A DNA stretch of 64,000 nucleotides. Source: JARRON01 sp037383845 (lineage in GTDB: Bacteria > Pseudomonadota > Gammaproteobacteria > Steroidobacterales > XN24). The stretch's first letter is position 1. Every line of letters starts with the position of its first letter. A program made the position numbers and the translations under genes. The stretch covers positions 1-64,000 of the forward strand of contig JARRON010000033.1 in assembly GCA_037383845.1 (NCBI GenBank), given 5' to 3'. Positions 17,791 to 26,129 of this stretch are shown here, piece by piece. Below the pieces are notes generated by a model. The model was given only the letters and a program-made list of their open reading frames with translations, made no database searches and was not told where the DNA came from.

Positions 17791-18978
17791 GTGGCCCGGC
17801 AGGAACGTCGCGGACCGCCCACACTCCGGGCCACCTGGGCCCAGGTGGCCGGCCCGGTGCGGGATGCCTTCGATAGCCTGCGCACGGGCAGCAGCAGGAC
17901 CACGGAGCGGGCGTCCCACATCCGCGACGGCATCAGCGTCCGGCGCATCTTCGTGGTTTACCTGGTGGCCCTGGTGCCGGTCCTGCTGTTCGGGCTCTAC
18001 AACGCCGGGTTCCAGATCCACCAGGCGGTGGCCGAGGGGGCGGCGCCCCTGGACAGCTGGCGCACCGCCCTGGCCCGTTTCGTGGGCGGCGGCAGCCTGG
18101 ACCCGGCCAACCCCGTGGCGTGCTTCGTCCACGGCGCGGCTTATTTCGTCCCGCTGCTGCTGGCGGTCTACGTGCCGGCGCGGCTGGCGGAGCTCGGCTT
18201 CTCCGTCATCCGCAGGGAAGACCTGCAGCCCGGCACCTGGGTCTTCTGCCTGCTGTTCACCCTGCTCATCCCGCCCACCACCCCCGCCTGGCAGGCGTCC
18301 CTGTCCATGGTCTTCGGCATCGTCATCGGCAAGGAAATCTTCGGCGGCACCGGTCGAAACGTGGTCCATCCCGTTCTGCTGGCCTGGGCATTCCTGTTCG
18401 TGTCTTATCCTGCGGCGCTGTCCGGGGAAGCCGTGTGGGTGCCGGTGGCCGCAGACCGGCCCATGCTCATGGACATCGCCGCGGAGCGGGGCATGGCCGG
18501 GCTGGCGGAACAGGACTGGTGGGAAGCACTGGCGGGCCTTTCCCCCGGCCCCTTCGGCGTTCCCTCCACGGCCGCCTGCTTCATCGGGCTGGCGGTGCTG
18601 ATCCTGGCGAAGGTCGTCTCGTGGCGGATTGCGGCCGGCTTCCTGGCCGGCTCGGCGGCAGCGGCCTGGGTCTTCGCCCAGGGCGACCCCGCCAGCAACC
18701 CCCTGTTCGGCGTCCCGGTCCACTGGCACATGGTCCTGGGGGGCTGGGCCTTCGGGCTGGCCTTCATCGTCACCGACCCGGTGACCGCCGCCCACACCCG
18801 GAAGGGTCGCTGGATTTACGGCTTCCTGGCCGGCTCCTTCGTCATCGTCGTGCGAGTGCTCAACCCCGTGCAGCTGGACGGCACGGCCGTGGCGCTGCTG
18901 TTCGTCAGCCTTTTCGCGGCCCTCATCGACTACTTCGTCATCCAGGCCAACATCGCGAGGCGGCGCCGCAGTGGATAG
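17791..18978 (+). CDS. nqrB: Nqr subunit B, covalent-FMN motif missing
   Basis: Integral membrane subunit of 395 residues with about ten hydrophobic helices. Family landmarks are present: 'FGGTGRNVVHPVLLAWAFLF', the helix after 'SWRIAAGFLAG', 'PVHWHMVLGGWAFGLAFIVTDPV' and 'RVLNPVQLDGTAVALLF'. In characterised NqrB an S-G-A-T motif (Thr236 in Vibrio) carries FMN in phosphoester linkage and lies just after a V-W-V..A-A-D-like stretch. Here residues 215-228 read VWVPVAADRPMLMD, so the motif is replaced. It is a clean substitution in an otherwise intact gene, with no frameshift. Either this NqrB lacks the covalent FMN or it uses another site. GTG start; the 3' end overlaps nqrC by 8 bases. Confidence 0.93.
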   Translation: MARQERRGPPTLRATWAQVAGPVRDAFDSLRTGSSRTTERASHIRDGISVRRIFVVYLVALVPVLLFGLYNAGFQIHQAVAEGAAPLDSWRTALARFVGGGSLDPANPVACFVHGAAYFVPLLLAVYVPARLAELGFSVIRREDLQPGTWVFCLLFTLLIPPTTPAWQASLSMVFGIVIGKEIFGGTGRNVVHPVLLAWAFLFVSYPAALSGEAVWVPVAADRPMLMDIAAERGMAGLAEQDWWEALAGLSPGPFGVPSTAACFIGLAVLILAKVVSWRIAAGFLAGSAAAAWVFAQGDPASNPLFGVPVHWHMVLGGWAFGLAFIVTDPVTAAHTRKGRWIYGFLAGSFVIVVRVLNPVQLDGTAVALLFVSLFAALIDYFVIQANIARRRRSG

Positions 18979-19762
18979 AAACGGCCCTGTCTACACGATC
19001 ATCTTCACGCTGGTGGTGTGCGCCGTGTGCAGCGTATTCGTGGCCGGCGCCTACGAGTTCCTCGGCGCCAAGCAGCGTGAGGACGCCGCGGTGTTCCGGA
19101 TGCTGGACATACTTCGCCTGACCGGGCTGGCGGGACCGGAGGAGGCGCTGGAGAAGGACGAGATACTGGAGCGCTTCCGGGCCATCCAGCCCAAAGCGGT
19201 GGACATGCGCCTGCGCCGCATCGACCCGGAGGTGGACGCCCGCCTGTACAACCAGCGGGAGGCCGCCAACGATCCGCTCACCTCCTTCGAGGCGCCGCCC
19301 AACAACGCCGGCGTGCGGCGCATCCCCGACCACGCCGTGGTCTACGAGCGCCGCGACGACACCGGCCGGCTGGAGCAGATTCTCCTGCCCATTCACGGCC
19401 AGGGCTACGGCGGTCAGATCTACGGCTTCCTGTCCCTGGGTCCGGACCTGAACACCGTGCGGGACATCGTCTTCTACGAGCACGAGGAAACGCCGACCCT
19501 TGGCGGGCGGATCAACAGGGAAAGCTGGCGCCAGTCCTGGGTGGGGCGCCGCATCTACGGGCCCGACGGCGAGGTGGCCATCCAACTGGTTCCCGAGCCC
19601 GGCCCGCCGGAGGAAGACCCTTACCAGGTCGACGCCGTCAGCCGGGCCTCGGTCACCACGGCCGGCGTGCAGAACATGATCGATTTCTGGATGGGCCCCA
19701 TGGGCTTCGGGCCCTTCCTGAAGCACTACAGGGAAACCCTCGCGGAGACCGGCGGCGGATAG
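18971..19762 (+). CDS. nqrC: Nqr subunit C, altered flavinylation motif
   Basis: Protein of 263 residues with one N-terminal transmembrane helix (about 8-28) and a periplasmic FMN-binding domain. The family's 'GYGGQIYGFLSLGPDLNTV' and 'ETPTLGGRIN' motifs are intact, as is the end 'DFWMGPMGFGPFLKHYR'. The flavinylation site, normally D-x-x-S-G-A-T with FMN on the last Thr, reads D-A-V-S-R-A-S at residues 221-227. The acceptor position is therefore a serine and the glycine has become arginine. ApbE can use serine in some proteins, so attachment is not excluded. GTG start overlapping the end of nqrB. Confidence 0.93.
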   Translation: MDRNGPVYTIIFTLVVCAVCSVFVAGAYEFLGAKQREDAAVFRMLDILRLTGLAGPEEALEKDEILERFRAIQPKAVDMRLRRIDPEVDARLYNQREAANDPLTSFEAPPNNAGVRRIPDHAVVYERRDDTGRLEQILLPIHGQGYGGQIYGFLSLGPDLNTVRDIVFYEHEETPTLGGRINRESWRQSWVGRRIYGPDGEVAIQLVPEPGPPEEDPYQVDAVSRASVTTAGVQNMIDFWMGPMGFGPFLKHYRETLAETGGG

Positions 19763-19782
19763 CCCCGGGGGAGCGGATACGC

Positions 19783-20406
19783 ATGCAGACAGATCCCAAG
19801 ACGGCCTTCCTGGACCCGCTGGTGGAGCGCAACCCGGTGATCTACCAGATCCTGGGCATCTGCCCGGCACTGGCGATCAGCACCGCCATGGAGAACGCTT
19901 TCGCCATGGGGCTGGCCACGGCGGCGGTGCTGACCATCTCGAATCTCAGCGTCTCACTCATCCGCAACCTGGTTCCTGACAACGTGCGCATCATCATTTA
20001 CCTGGTGATCGTGGCGTCGCTGGTGATCGTCGCCGACCAGATTCTCCGGACCTACTTTCCCCACCTGAGCAGCCAGCTGTCGGTATACGTGGGACTCATC
20101 ATCACCAACTGCATCGTCCTGGGACGGGCCGAGGCGTTCGCTTCCCGCAACCGCCCCTGGGTCAGCACTCTGGACGGGATGGGGAACGGACTGGGCTACG
20201 CGCTGGTGCTGTGCGTCGTGGCCTTCGTGAGGGAGTTGCTGGGCGCCGGGCAGCTGCTCGGCCACCAGGTGCTGCCCACCACCGACAACGGCGGCTGGTT
20301 CGAAACCGTCGGGCTGCTGGCGGCTCCGGCGGGGGCTTTCTTCGTCGTCATGGTGCTGGTCTGGATCCTGCGCGCCTGGAAGACGGAACAGGTGGAGGAG
20401 GCCTGA
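19783..20406 (+). CDS. nqrD: Nqr subunit D
   Basis: Membrane protein of 207 residues with six hydrophobic helices. It carries the two conserved cysteines of the NqrD/RnfE family, in 'LGICPALAIST' (about residue 28) and 'IITNCIVLGRAEAFA' (about residue 111). In the Vibrio complex these and their NqrE counterparts hold an intramembrane iron-sulfur centre. The residues for that centre are therefore kept even though the FMN motif in NqrB is not. A GGGGGAG ribosome site precedes ATG 19783. nqrE follows after 3 bases. Confidence 0.95.
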   Translation: MQTDPKTAFLDPLVERNPVIYQILGICPALAISTAMENAFAMGLATAAVLTISNLSVSLIRNLVPDNVRIIIYLVIVASLVIVADQILRTYFPHLSSQLSVYVGLIITNCIVLGRAEAFASRNRPWVSTLDGMGNGLGYALVLCVVAFVRELLGAGQLLGHQVLPTTDNGGWFETVGLLAAPAGAFFVVMVLVWILRAWKTEQVEEA

Positions 20407-20409
20407 CGC

Positions 20410-21024
20410 ATGGAGCATTACCTGAACATCATCGTCAAGGCGATTTTCATCGACAACATGGCCCTGGCCCTGTTCCTGGGCATGTGCTCCTTCGTGGCCG
20501 TGTCCAAGCGGGTCGACACCGCCCTCGGGCTTGGCGTCGCCGTGATCTTCGTCCTCGTGACGACGGTGCCGCTCAACAATGTCGTCTATGAGCACCTCCT
20601 CAGCAGGGGCGCGCTCACCTGGATCAGCGAGGACCTGGCGGCCACCGATCTGAGCTTTCTTCGCTACCTGTGCTTCATCGGCACCATCGCCGCGCTGGTC
20701 CAGATCGTGGAGATGGTGATGGACCGCTACCTGCCCGCGCTGTACAACGCCCTCGGCGTTTTCCTGCCGCTGATCGCGGTCAACTGCGCCATCCTGGGGG
20801 GGTCCCTCTTCATGGTGAACCGGGACTACACCCTGCCGGAGAGCGCAGCCTTCGCCCTCGGGTCCGGCATCGGCTGGCTTCTGGCTATCGTCGCCCTGGC
20901 CGCGATGCGGGAGCGCATGGTGTATTCCATCGTGCCCGCGCCTCTGCGAGGCGTTGGCATCACCTTCGGCCTGGCGGGAATCATGGCCATCGGCTTCATG
21001 GCCTTCACCGGGATCGATATCTAG
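20410..21024 (+). CDS. nqrE: Nqr subunit E
   Basis: Membrane protein of 204 residues, the inverted partner of NqrD, with six helices. The conserved cysteines lie in 'LFLGMCSFVAVSKRV' (about residue 25) and 'LIAVNCAILGGSLFM' (about residue 119), matching the intramembrane iron site. 'WISEDLAATDLSFLRYLCFIG' and the terminal 'GLAGIMAIGFMAFTGIDI' also fit the family. It sits between nqrD and nqrF with very short spacers. Confidence 0.95.
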   Translation: MEHYLNIIVKAIFIDNMALALFLGMCSFVAVSKRVDTALGLGVAVIFVLVTTVPLNNVVYEHLLSRGALTWISEDLAATDLSFLRYLCFIGTIAALVQIVEMVMDRYLPALYNALGVFLPLIAVNCAILGGSLFMVNRDYTLPESAAFALGSGIGWLLAIVALAAMRERMVYSIVPAPLRGVGITFGLAGIMAIGFMAFTGIDI

Positions 21025-21036
21025 GGCGGCGGACGA

Positions 21037-22263
21037 ATGAACCTCATCCTCGTCAGCGGCCTGATGTTTGCCGGCTACGTGGTGGCGCTGGTCATCGTCC
21101 TGCTGGTGACCCGGCGGGCGGTCATCGGGGGCGGCGAGGTCCGGATCATCATCAACGACGACGAGGAGCACCCGCTGCGGGCCAGCCGGGGCGGGACGCT
21201 GCTCAACGCACTGCGCGCCAACGACATCCTGGTGCCGGCGGCCTGTGGCGGCCAGGCCACCTGCGGAATGTGCCGGGTGAAGGTCACCGCCGGCGGAGGC
21301 GTGCTCACGCCGGCCGAGCGTTCCCACATCACCCGGTCCGAGGCCAGGCAGGGCGACCGGCTCGCCTGCATGACGCGGCTGCGCCAGGACCTGCGCGTCG
21401 AGGTGCCCCCGGAGATCCTCTCCATCTCCGAGTGGGTGTGCGCCGTGGAGTCGAACCACAACGTCGCCACCTTCATCAAGGAACTGCGGCTGAAGCTGCC
21501 GCCCGGAGACGAGGTGCCGTTTGCCGCCGGCGGCTACGTCGTGGTGGAGGCACCGCCCCACACCGTCGCGTACCGGGACTTCGACATCGGCGAGGAATAC
21601 CGGGACGAGTGGGACGAGTACGACATGTGGCAGTACGTGTCCACGGTGAAGTCGCCGGTGACGCGGGCCTATTCCATGGCGAACTACCCGGCGGAGAAAG
21701 GCATCATCCTGCTCAACGTGCGGATCGCGTCGCCGCCGCCCGAGGCGCCAAACGCCCCGCCGGGGAAGGTGTCGTCCTACATCTTCGGCCTCAACCCCGG
21801 CGACCAGGTGAAGATATCCGGACCCTACGGCGAGTTCCACGTCCGCGACTCCGACCGGGAGATGGTTTTCATCGGCGGCGGCGCCGGCATGGCGCCCATG
21901 CGCTCCCACATCTTCGACCAGTTCCGCACGAAACAGACCCGGCGCAGGGCCTCTTTCTGGTACGGTGCAAGAAGCCTGCGGGAGGCGTTCTACATTGAGG
22001 ACTTCGACACCATCGCCGCCGAGCACGACAACTTCGACTGGCACCTGGTGCTGTCGGACCCGAAGCCCGAGGACCACTGGACAGGGCCGACCGGCTTCGT
22101 CCACCAGGCCCTCTACGACCACTACCTGAGCAAGCATCCGACGCCGGAGGAGATCGAGTATTACCTCTGCGGGCCGCCGGCCATGATGTCCGCCTGTTTC
22201 CGCATGCTGGACAGGCTGGGCGTCGATCCGGAGAACATCTTCTTCGACGATTTCGGAGCCTAA
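21037..22263 (+). CDS. nqrF: Nqr subunit F, NADH-oxidising flavoprotein
   Basis: Protein of 408 residues. One N-terminal helix (about 3-25) anchors it. A [2Fe-2S] domain has cysteines at 70, 76, 79 and 111 (C-G-G-Q-A-T-C-G-M-C ... C). Then come the FAD site R-A-Y-S-M-A-N-Y-P and the NADH site G-G-G-A-G-M-A-P-M-R-S-H. The C-terminal 'YYLCGPPAMMSACFRMLDRLGV' and 'NIFFDDFG' complete the ferredoxin-NADP-reductase-like fold. It takes electrons from NADH and passes them to the membrane subunits. All redox residues visible here are canonical. It is followed by a PRC-barrel gene rather than by apbE or nqrM. Confidence 0.96.
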   Translation: MNLILVSGLMFAGYVVALVIVLLVTRRAVIGGGEVRIIINDDEEHPLRASRGGTLLNALRANDILVPAACGGQATCGMCRVKVTAGGGVLTPAERSHITRSEARQGDRLACMTRLRQDLRVEVPPEILSISEWVCAVESNHNVATFIKELRLKLPPGDEVPFAAGGYVVVEAPPHTVAYRDFDIGEEYRDEWDEYDMWQYVSTVKSPVTRAYSMANYPAEKGIILLNVRIASPPPEAPNAPPGKVSSYIFGLNPGDQVKISGPYGEFHVRDSDREMVFIGGGAGMAPMRSHIFDQFRTKQTRRRASFWYGARSLREAFYIEDFDTIAAEHDNFDWHLVLSDPKPEDHWTGPTGFVHQALYDHYLSKHPTPEEIEYYLCGPPAMMSACFRMLDRLGVDPENIFFDDFGA

Positions 22264-22284
22264 AACCGGCCGCGGGAGGCTGCC

Positions 22285-22866
22285 ATGCTCTACAGCGCAA
22301 TCGCCATGAAAGGCGCGGAAGTCACGGCGGCGGACGGGACCCGGGTGGGCGCCCTCGTGGACGCCTACGTCAACACCGACAGCGCCGCCGTGGAGTGGCT
22401 CATCGTTGAGAACGCCGCACCCGTGCGGCTGTTCCCGGTGAGCGCCATTGCCGAGTACGACGCCGCCACCCGCAGGCTCCGCCTGTCCATGTCCGGCGAA
22501 GTGGCCCGGGACGCGCGGGAGGCCCCCGACGGCATCCCGGTCCGCATGCCGCGCCCGGCGGAGGCAGGCGGCGGGGAGCTCCACGTGCTGAGCACGGTGG
22601 TGGGCTACATCGTCGAGGCCGTGGACGGAACGGTGGGGCAGGCCGAGGACTTCCTGGTCGACTCGAACGGCTTCGTGGTGCGGTACCTGGTCCTGGACAC
22701 CCGGAACTGGCTGCCGGAGCGGGACAAGCTGGTGCCGGTCCAGTGGATCGAGAGCGCCGACTGGGCGCGCGGGCGGATTTACCTGAAGATCACCCAGGCC
22801 CGCACCCGTGCCTGCCAGCGGGCATCCGCCGGCACCCACCTGCCGGAATCCGGCCCGGCGGACTGA
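22285..22866 (+). CDS. PRC-barrel domain protein
   Basis: Soluble protein of 193 residues with two PRC-barrel-like repeats, about 10-70 and 102-170. Each has a 'GTRVGALVDAYVNTDSAAVEWLIVE' / 'GTVGQAEDFLVDSNGFVVRYLVLD' pattern. PRC barrels occur in RimM and photosynthetic reaction-centre H subunits and often act as docking or assembly modules. It starts 21 bases after nqrF with a short GC-rich spacer and is probably the last gene of the nqr operon. A role in stability or assembly of this Nqr is a reasonable guess only. It converges on the ferredoxin-domain gene with 14 bases between stops. Confidence 0.85.
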   Translation: MLYSAIAMKGAEVTAADGTRVGALVDAYVNTDSAAVEWLIVENAAPVRLFPVSAIAEYDAATRRLRLSMSGEVARDAREAPDGIPVRMPRPAEAGGGELHVLSTVVGYIVEAVDGTVGQAEDFLVDSNGFVVRYLVLDTRNWLPERDKLVPVQWIESADWARGRIYLKITQARTRACQRASAGTHLPESGPAD

Positions 22867-22880
22867 GCGCTCCGGCCCGG

Positions 22881-25109
22881 CTAGATGAACGGCTGGGCCC
22901 GCTCGACCAGTTCCTCGAGCCCGGGTTCGGTGGAGTCCCAGGGCTTGCCCGGGTGGATGATGGACAGCTGGCAGCTTTCGGCGGCCTCCACCAGCTGTCG
23001 ATAAGTGCCAGCCCTGAGATCCTTGATGTAGGCCTGCTGGTTCTCGTTGTAGGCGAACATCTCGCTGTTGATCTGGGTGCACTCGTTGCAGGAAGAGCAG
23101 CGCACGGTCTCGATCCAGGCCTCGTCCGGCGAGGGCTCGGGCTCTTCCTCCGGGTCCGGCTCCGCTGCCGGGGCCTCAGCAGCCTCCGCCGGTTCGGCAG
23201 GGGCTGGCGGCGCGGCCCCGGCTGCCGTCGAGGCACCGGTGAGGGCGTCGATCTCCCGGCGTTTCTCCTCCTCCCAGGCGGCCCGCGCCTCCGCGAGCAG
23301 GGCCTCGGCGTGGGAATTGTGCACCCCGCCCATCTCCTGCAGCCGGTGCCAGTTCTCCAGGCAGCGGCGGGTTGCCTCGACGAGCTTTTCGTCCACTACC
23401 AGCCGGTGCAGCACATCGTCCTCGTCCACGGCGAGGACACAGGGCGCGTCGCCCTCACCGCTGTCCGCCCGCTTCAGCCAGTCCGCCACGGGCACCTGGC
23501 TGTCGTCCCAGTCGGGATGGGGCACCCGGGCGAAATGACCGGCATAGCGCGGGTCGGCCGCGACGAAGTCCGCCAGGGTGAAGGCCAGTTCGCGTGATAT
23601 CCGCTGCAGACTGGCGTCCGCGTACTCGAAGGTAGCGCAGGGCCAGTCCTTCAGGGGCTGCGGATTGTCCTCCAGGGAGAACCGTGAGGCCATGTCGGCG
23701 CCTGCCGACGGGTCGTAGGTAAATGCCGGGAACGCCCGGGACTGCATGGCCGCGGCGCTGACCAGGTAGAGGGGAAGGTCGCCGGAGTGGGCGGCAGTGG
23801 CCGTGTACACCGAGAACAGTGCCGGCGCCGGCGTGGACAGGCCCTTGCGAAGCGGGCCTGTGAGCTGGGGCAGGTTGGAGCTCGCGGACTGCATGACGAA
23901 GGCGTCATTCAGCGCCATGGCCAGGCTGGCCAGCTGGACGCTCCGCACCCCGAATGCGAAATGAGCCTCCGAGGCTGCAGCCTCCTCCAGCAGGTCATCG
24001 ACCTCCACCAGGACCTTCACGGGGATGCCCGAGGACAGCAGCTCCATGAGGTTGACGTCCGCGGCTTCCGCCCGGGCCCGACCCCGGAGGCAGACCAGGT
24101 AGTCCGGGAAGATGGCCAGGTCCTGCCGGGACATGGCGTCCGCGTCGAAGGCCTCGAAGAAAGCGTCATGATGGGACTCGTCGTAGCGGCCCTCCACCTC
24201 CAGCTCCGCGATGGCCATGGCCCGCACGAGGGCGGCCATCTTCGGCAGCCGCTTCGCATAGACCTCCCGCACGGTGCGGCAGGCGTCGAACCGGAACTCG
24301 TAGGGATTCACATCCGCGGGAGCCCCGGCCCTGGCAAGAGGATCCGGGAAAAAGCGCTGCGACCGCAGCACCTTGAGCACCGACTCGATCCGCTCGCGCC
24401 GGCGTTCCCCCAGGCCCGCCCGCGCCCGACCTCTGGACAGGAGACCGGCCATCGTGTCGAAGTCGAACAGGCCCTGCTGGCGGGTGCCCACCGCAGCGCG
24501 CAGGCTGTCCGCGCTCCGGCCCTCCTCCGAGTGGATAAGGTCGGCCCGGAGAATGTCGCTGAGCCTGACGATGAGCCGGTTGATGTCCTCCCGGGCCCTG
24601 GCCAGCTTCTCCCGCTGGACAACCCGCCACGCGTGAGCCAGCAACGCTTCCGGCAGGGACTCGTCGCAGTCCGCCAGCTCACCGTCTGCGGCCAGGTCCG
24701 ACCCGGCCAGACGAAGCAGTTCCTGCAGCTCCGGCGCCAGGTCCTCGCCGCGCGCCGCGACCGCGCTCTCCCAGAGTTCCGACAGCCGGCCCCTTCTGCC
24801 CTCGGCCACGGCGCGGCGGATGTGCCGCTCCACGTGCAGCAGGTGCTTGCGCATGGCCTCGCCGCCGGGGCCTTCCGGTACCGTCCGCCGGACAAGGTCG
24901 TTGACGAGCTCCGTCAGCGGCACGGCGAAAGGCTCGCCCGGGCCGGCGTCCACCAGCACCAGAGGAAAGTCGTAGCGCAGGCGCCCGAGGTCCCTATACC
25001 GCGCCAGCAGGGCCGGCCTCAGGCCTCGGCCGTTCACGGCCTCCAGGGGTGGCTGGGGACCACGGCCGGTGAGATGGAACACGCTCTGGGCTTGCTGAAT
25101 CGCTTCCAT
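22881..25109 (-). CDS. Large protein of unknown function with C-terminal single-cluster ferredoxin domain
   Basis: Protein of 742 residues without signal peptide or membrane helices. Residues 1-600 are α/β, rich in R/E/D, and match no family I recognise. Residues about 605-660 form an Ala/Pro/Glu-rich linker (AAPPAPAEPAEAAEAP and following). The last 80 residues are a bacterial-type ferredoxin domain with C-S-S-C-N-E-C and a remote cysteine in E-S-C-Q-L-S-I-I-H-P-G, enough for one [4Fe-4S] cluster. It is the last gene of the operon that encodes KorA and KorB and begins 37 bases after korB. A dedicated electron acceptor or scaffold for the 2-oxoacid oxidoreductase is the natural inference. Confidence 0.85.
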   Translation of the reverse strand: MEAIQQAQSVFHLTGRGPQPPLEAVNGRGLRPALLARYRDLGRLRYDFPLVLVDAGPGEPFAVPLTELVNDLVRRTVPEGPGGEAMRKHLLHVERHIRRAVAEGRRGRLSELWESAVAARGEDLAPELQELLRLAGSDLAADGELADCDESLPEALLAHAWRVVQREKLARAREDINRLIVRLSDILRADLIHSEEGRSADSLRAAVGTRQQGLFDFDTMAGLLSRGRARAGLGERRRERIESVLKVLRSQRFFPDPLARAGAPADVNPYEFRFDACRTVREVYAKRLPKMAALVRAMAIAELEVEGRYDESHHDAFFEAFDADAMSRQDLAIFPDYLVCLRGRARAEAADVNLMELLSSGIPVKVLVEVDDLLEEAAASEAHFAFGVRSVQLASLAMALNDAFVMQSASSNLPQLTGPLRKGLSTPAPALFSVYTATAAHSGDLPLYLVSAAAMQSRAFPAFTYDPSAGADMASRFSLEDNPQPLKDWPCATFEYADASLQRISRELAFTLADFVAADPRYAGHFARVPHPDWDDSQVPVADWLKRADSGEGDAPCVLAVDEDDVLHRLVVDEKLVEATRRCLENWHRLQEMGGVHNSHAEALLAEARAAWEEEKRREIDALTGASTAAGAAPPAPAEPAEAAEAPAAEPDPEEEPEPSPDEAWIETVRCSSCNECTQINSEMFAYNENQQAYIKDLRAGTYRQLVEAAESCQLSIIHPGKPWDSTEPGLEELVERAQPFI

Positions 25110-25145
25110 GGCTTTGCGCTGCTTTTACTTCTTGGGAACGGCGGT

Positions 25146-26129
25146 TCAGGACGCCTGTTCCTGGCCTTCCGGCCAGACGGTGAACTTGTCGAACTCGGCC
25201 TCCAGGCCCGCACGGACCATCTCCGGCGTCCGCTCCTTGAGTCCCTCGTGACGAATGTCCTCGTAGCAGGGCACTGCCGGGTTGCGGTAGAGAATTCCCA
25301 CGGGAATCGGGTCATCGCGGGAAGCGATCTCCCGGGCCCGGTCGATGTCCAGGGGGTCGTGCTCGAGCTGGTTCCGGTACAGCCGGCCGATAGCCGCACT
25401 CGGGCGCACGCCGTCGTCGTGGGTCAGGATCTGCGTCTTCTGGGTGTCGTTCAGCCACATCTCGAATTCCTTTGGCATGAACTCCGGACAGCGCTGGACA
25501 ACCCTGATGAAGGAGAAACCCTTGTGGTGGAAGGCCTTGGAGACGATGTCGTAGAGCATCTCGGGAATCCAGTCCACGGCCTGTGCCACGAAAGAGACGT
25601 TCTGCACGCCCAGGGTTACGGTGAGGGGGTTCAGCGCTTCCAGGTAGGCGCCGCGGGGCGTCGTGTTGCTCTTGGTTCCCAGCCGCGACGTGGGCGAGGC
25701 CTGCTTCTTCGTCAACCCGTAGATGTGGTTGTCGTGCAGAATCATCGTCATGTTCATGTTGTAGCGGATGGCGTGGATCCAGTGGGCCGCGCCGATGCTG
25801 CAGCAGTCGCCATCGCCGGTGTTCACGAACACGTTCAGGTCCGGCCGGGCCATCTTGATGCCCTGGGCGACCGGCAGCGCCCTGCCGTGAATGCCGTGGA
25901 ACCCATAGGTCTTCATGTAGTGCGGAAAACGGCTCGAGCAGCCGATGCCCGAGACGAACACCGTCCGCTCGGGAGCCAGGTCCTCGTCCCGGCAAAGGCG
26001 CTGGACCGCCGCCAGGATGGCGTTGTCGCCACAGCCGTTACACCACCGGGGCACGCCGCCCTGGTAGTCCTCAAGCGCATGGTGCTCTTCGTACAGCCGC
26101 ACCAGGCAGTGGGTGGCCTTGGTCGTCAT
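25146..26129 (-). CDS. korB: 2-oxoacid:ferredoxin oxidoreductase, beta subunit (KorB type)
   Basis: Thiamine-diphosphate subunit of 327 residues. Cluster ligands appear in 'RWCNGCGDNAI' (about 29-39) and 'GIGCSSRFP'. The ThDP/Mg motif is G-D-G-D (about 105-108) with N at the end of the motif region in 'HDNHIYGLTKKQASPT'. KorB-type subunits of about 290-340 residues pair with a fused γα subunit and decarboxylate 2-oxoglutarate or pyruvate, passing electrons to ferredoxin. The substrate cannot be fixed from sequence by eye. Its start overlaps the end of korA by ATGA. Confidence 0.92.
   Translation of the reverse strand: MTTKATHCLVRLYEEHHALEDYQGGVPRWCNGCGDNAILAAVQRLCRDEDLAPERTVFVSGIGCSSRFPHYMKTYGFHGIHGRALPVAQGIKMARPDLNVFVNTGDGDCCSIGAAHWIHAIRYNMNMTMILHDNHIYGLTKKQASPTSRLGTKSNTTPRGAYLEALNPLTVTLGVQNVSFVAQAVDWIPEMLYDIVSKAFHHKGFSFIRVVQRCPEFMPKEFEMWLNDTQKTQILTHDDGVRPSAAIGRLYRNQLEHDPLDIDRAREIASRDDPIPVGILYRNPAVPCYEDIRHEGLKERTPEMVRAGLEAEFDKFTVWPEGQEQAS

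Noticed and set aside
17791..18978. NqrB motif loss caused by a frameshift
   Set aside because: The protein matches the family continuously on both sides of residues 222-228 with no compensating frame change.
19954..23082. 1042-codon minus-strand open frame across nqrD-nqrF and the PRC gene
   Set aside because: It spans several real genes on the opposite strand and shows only composition-driven residues.
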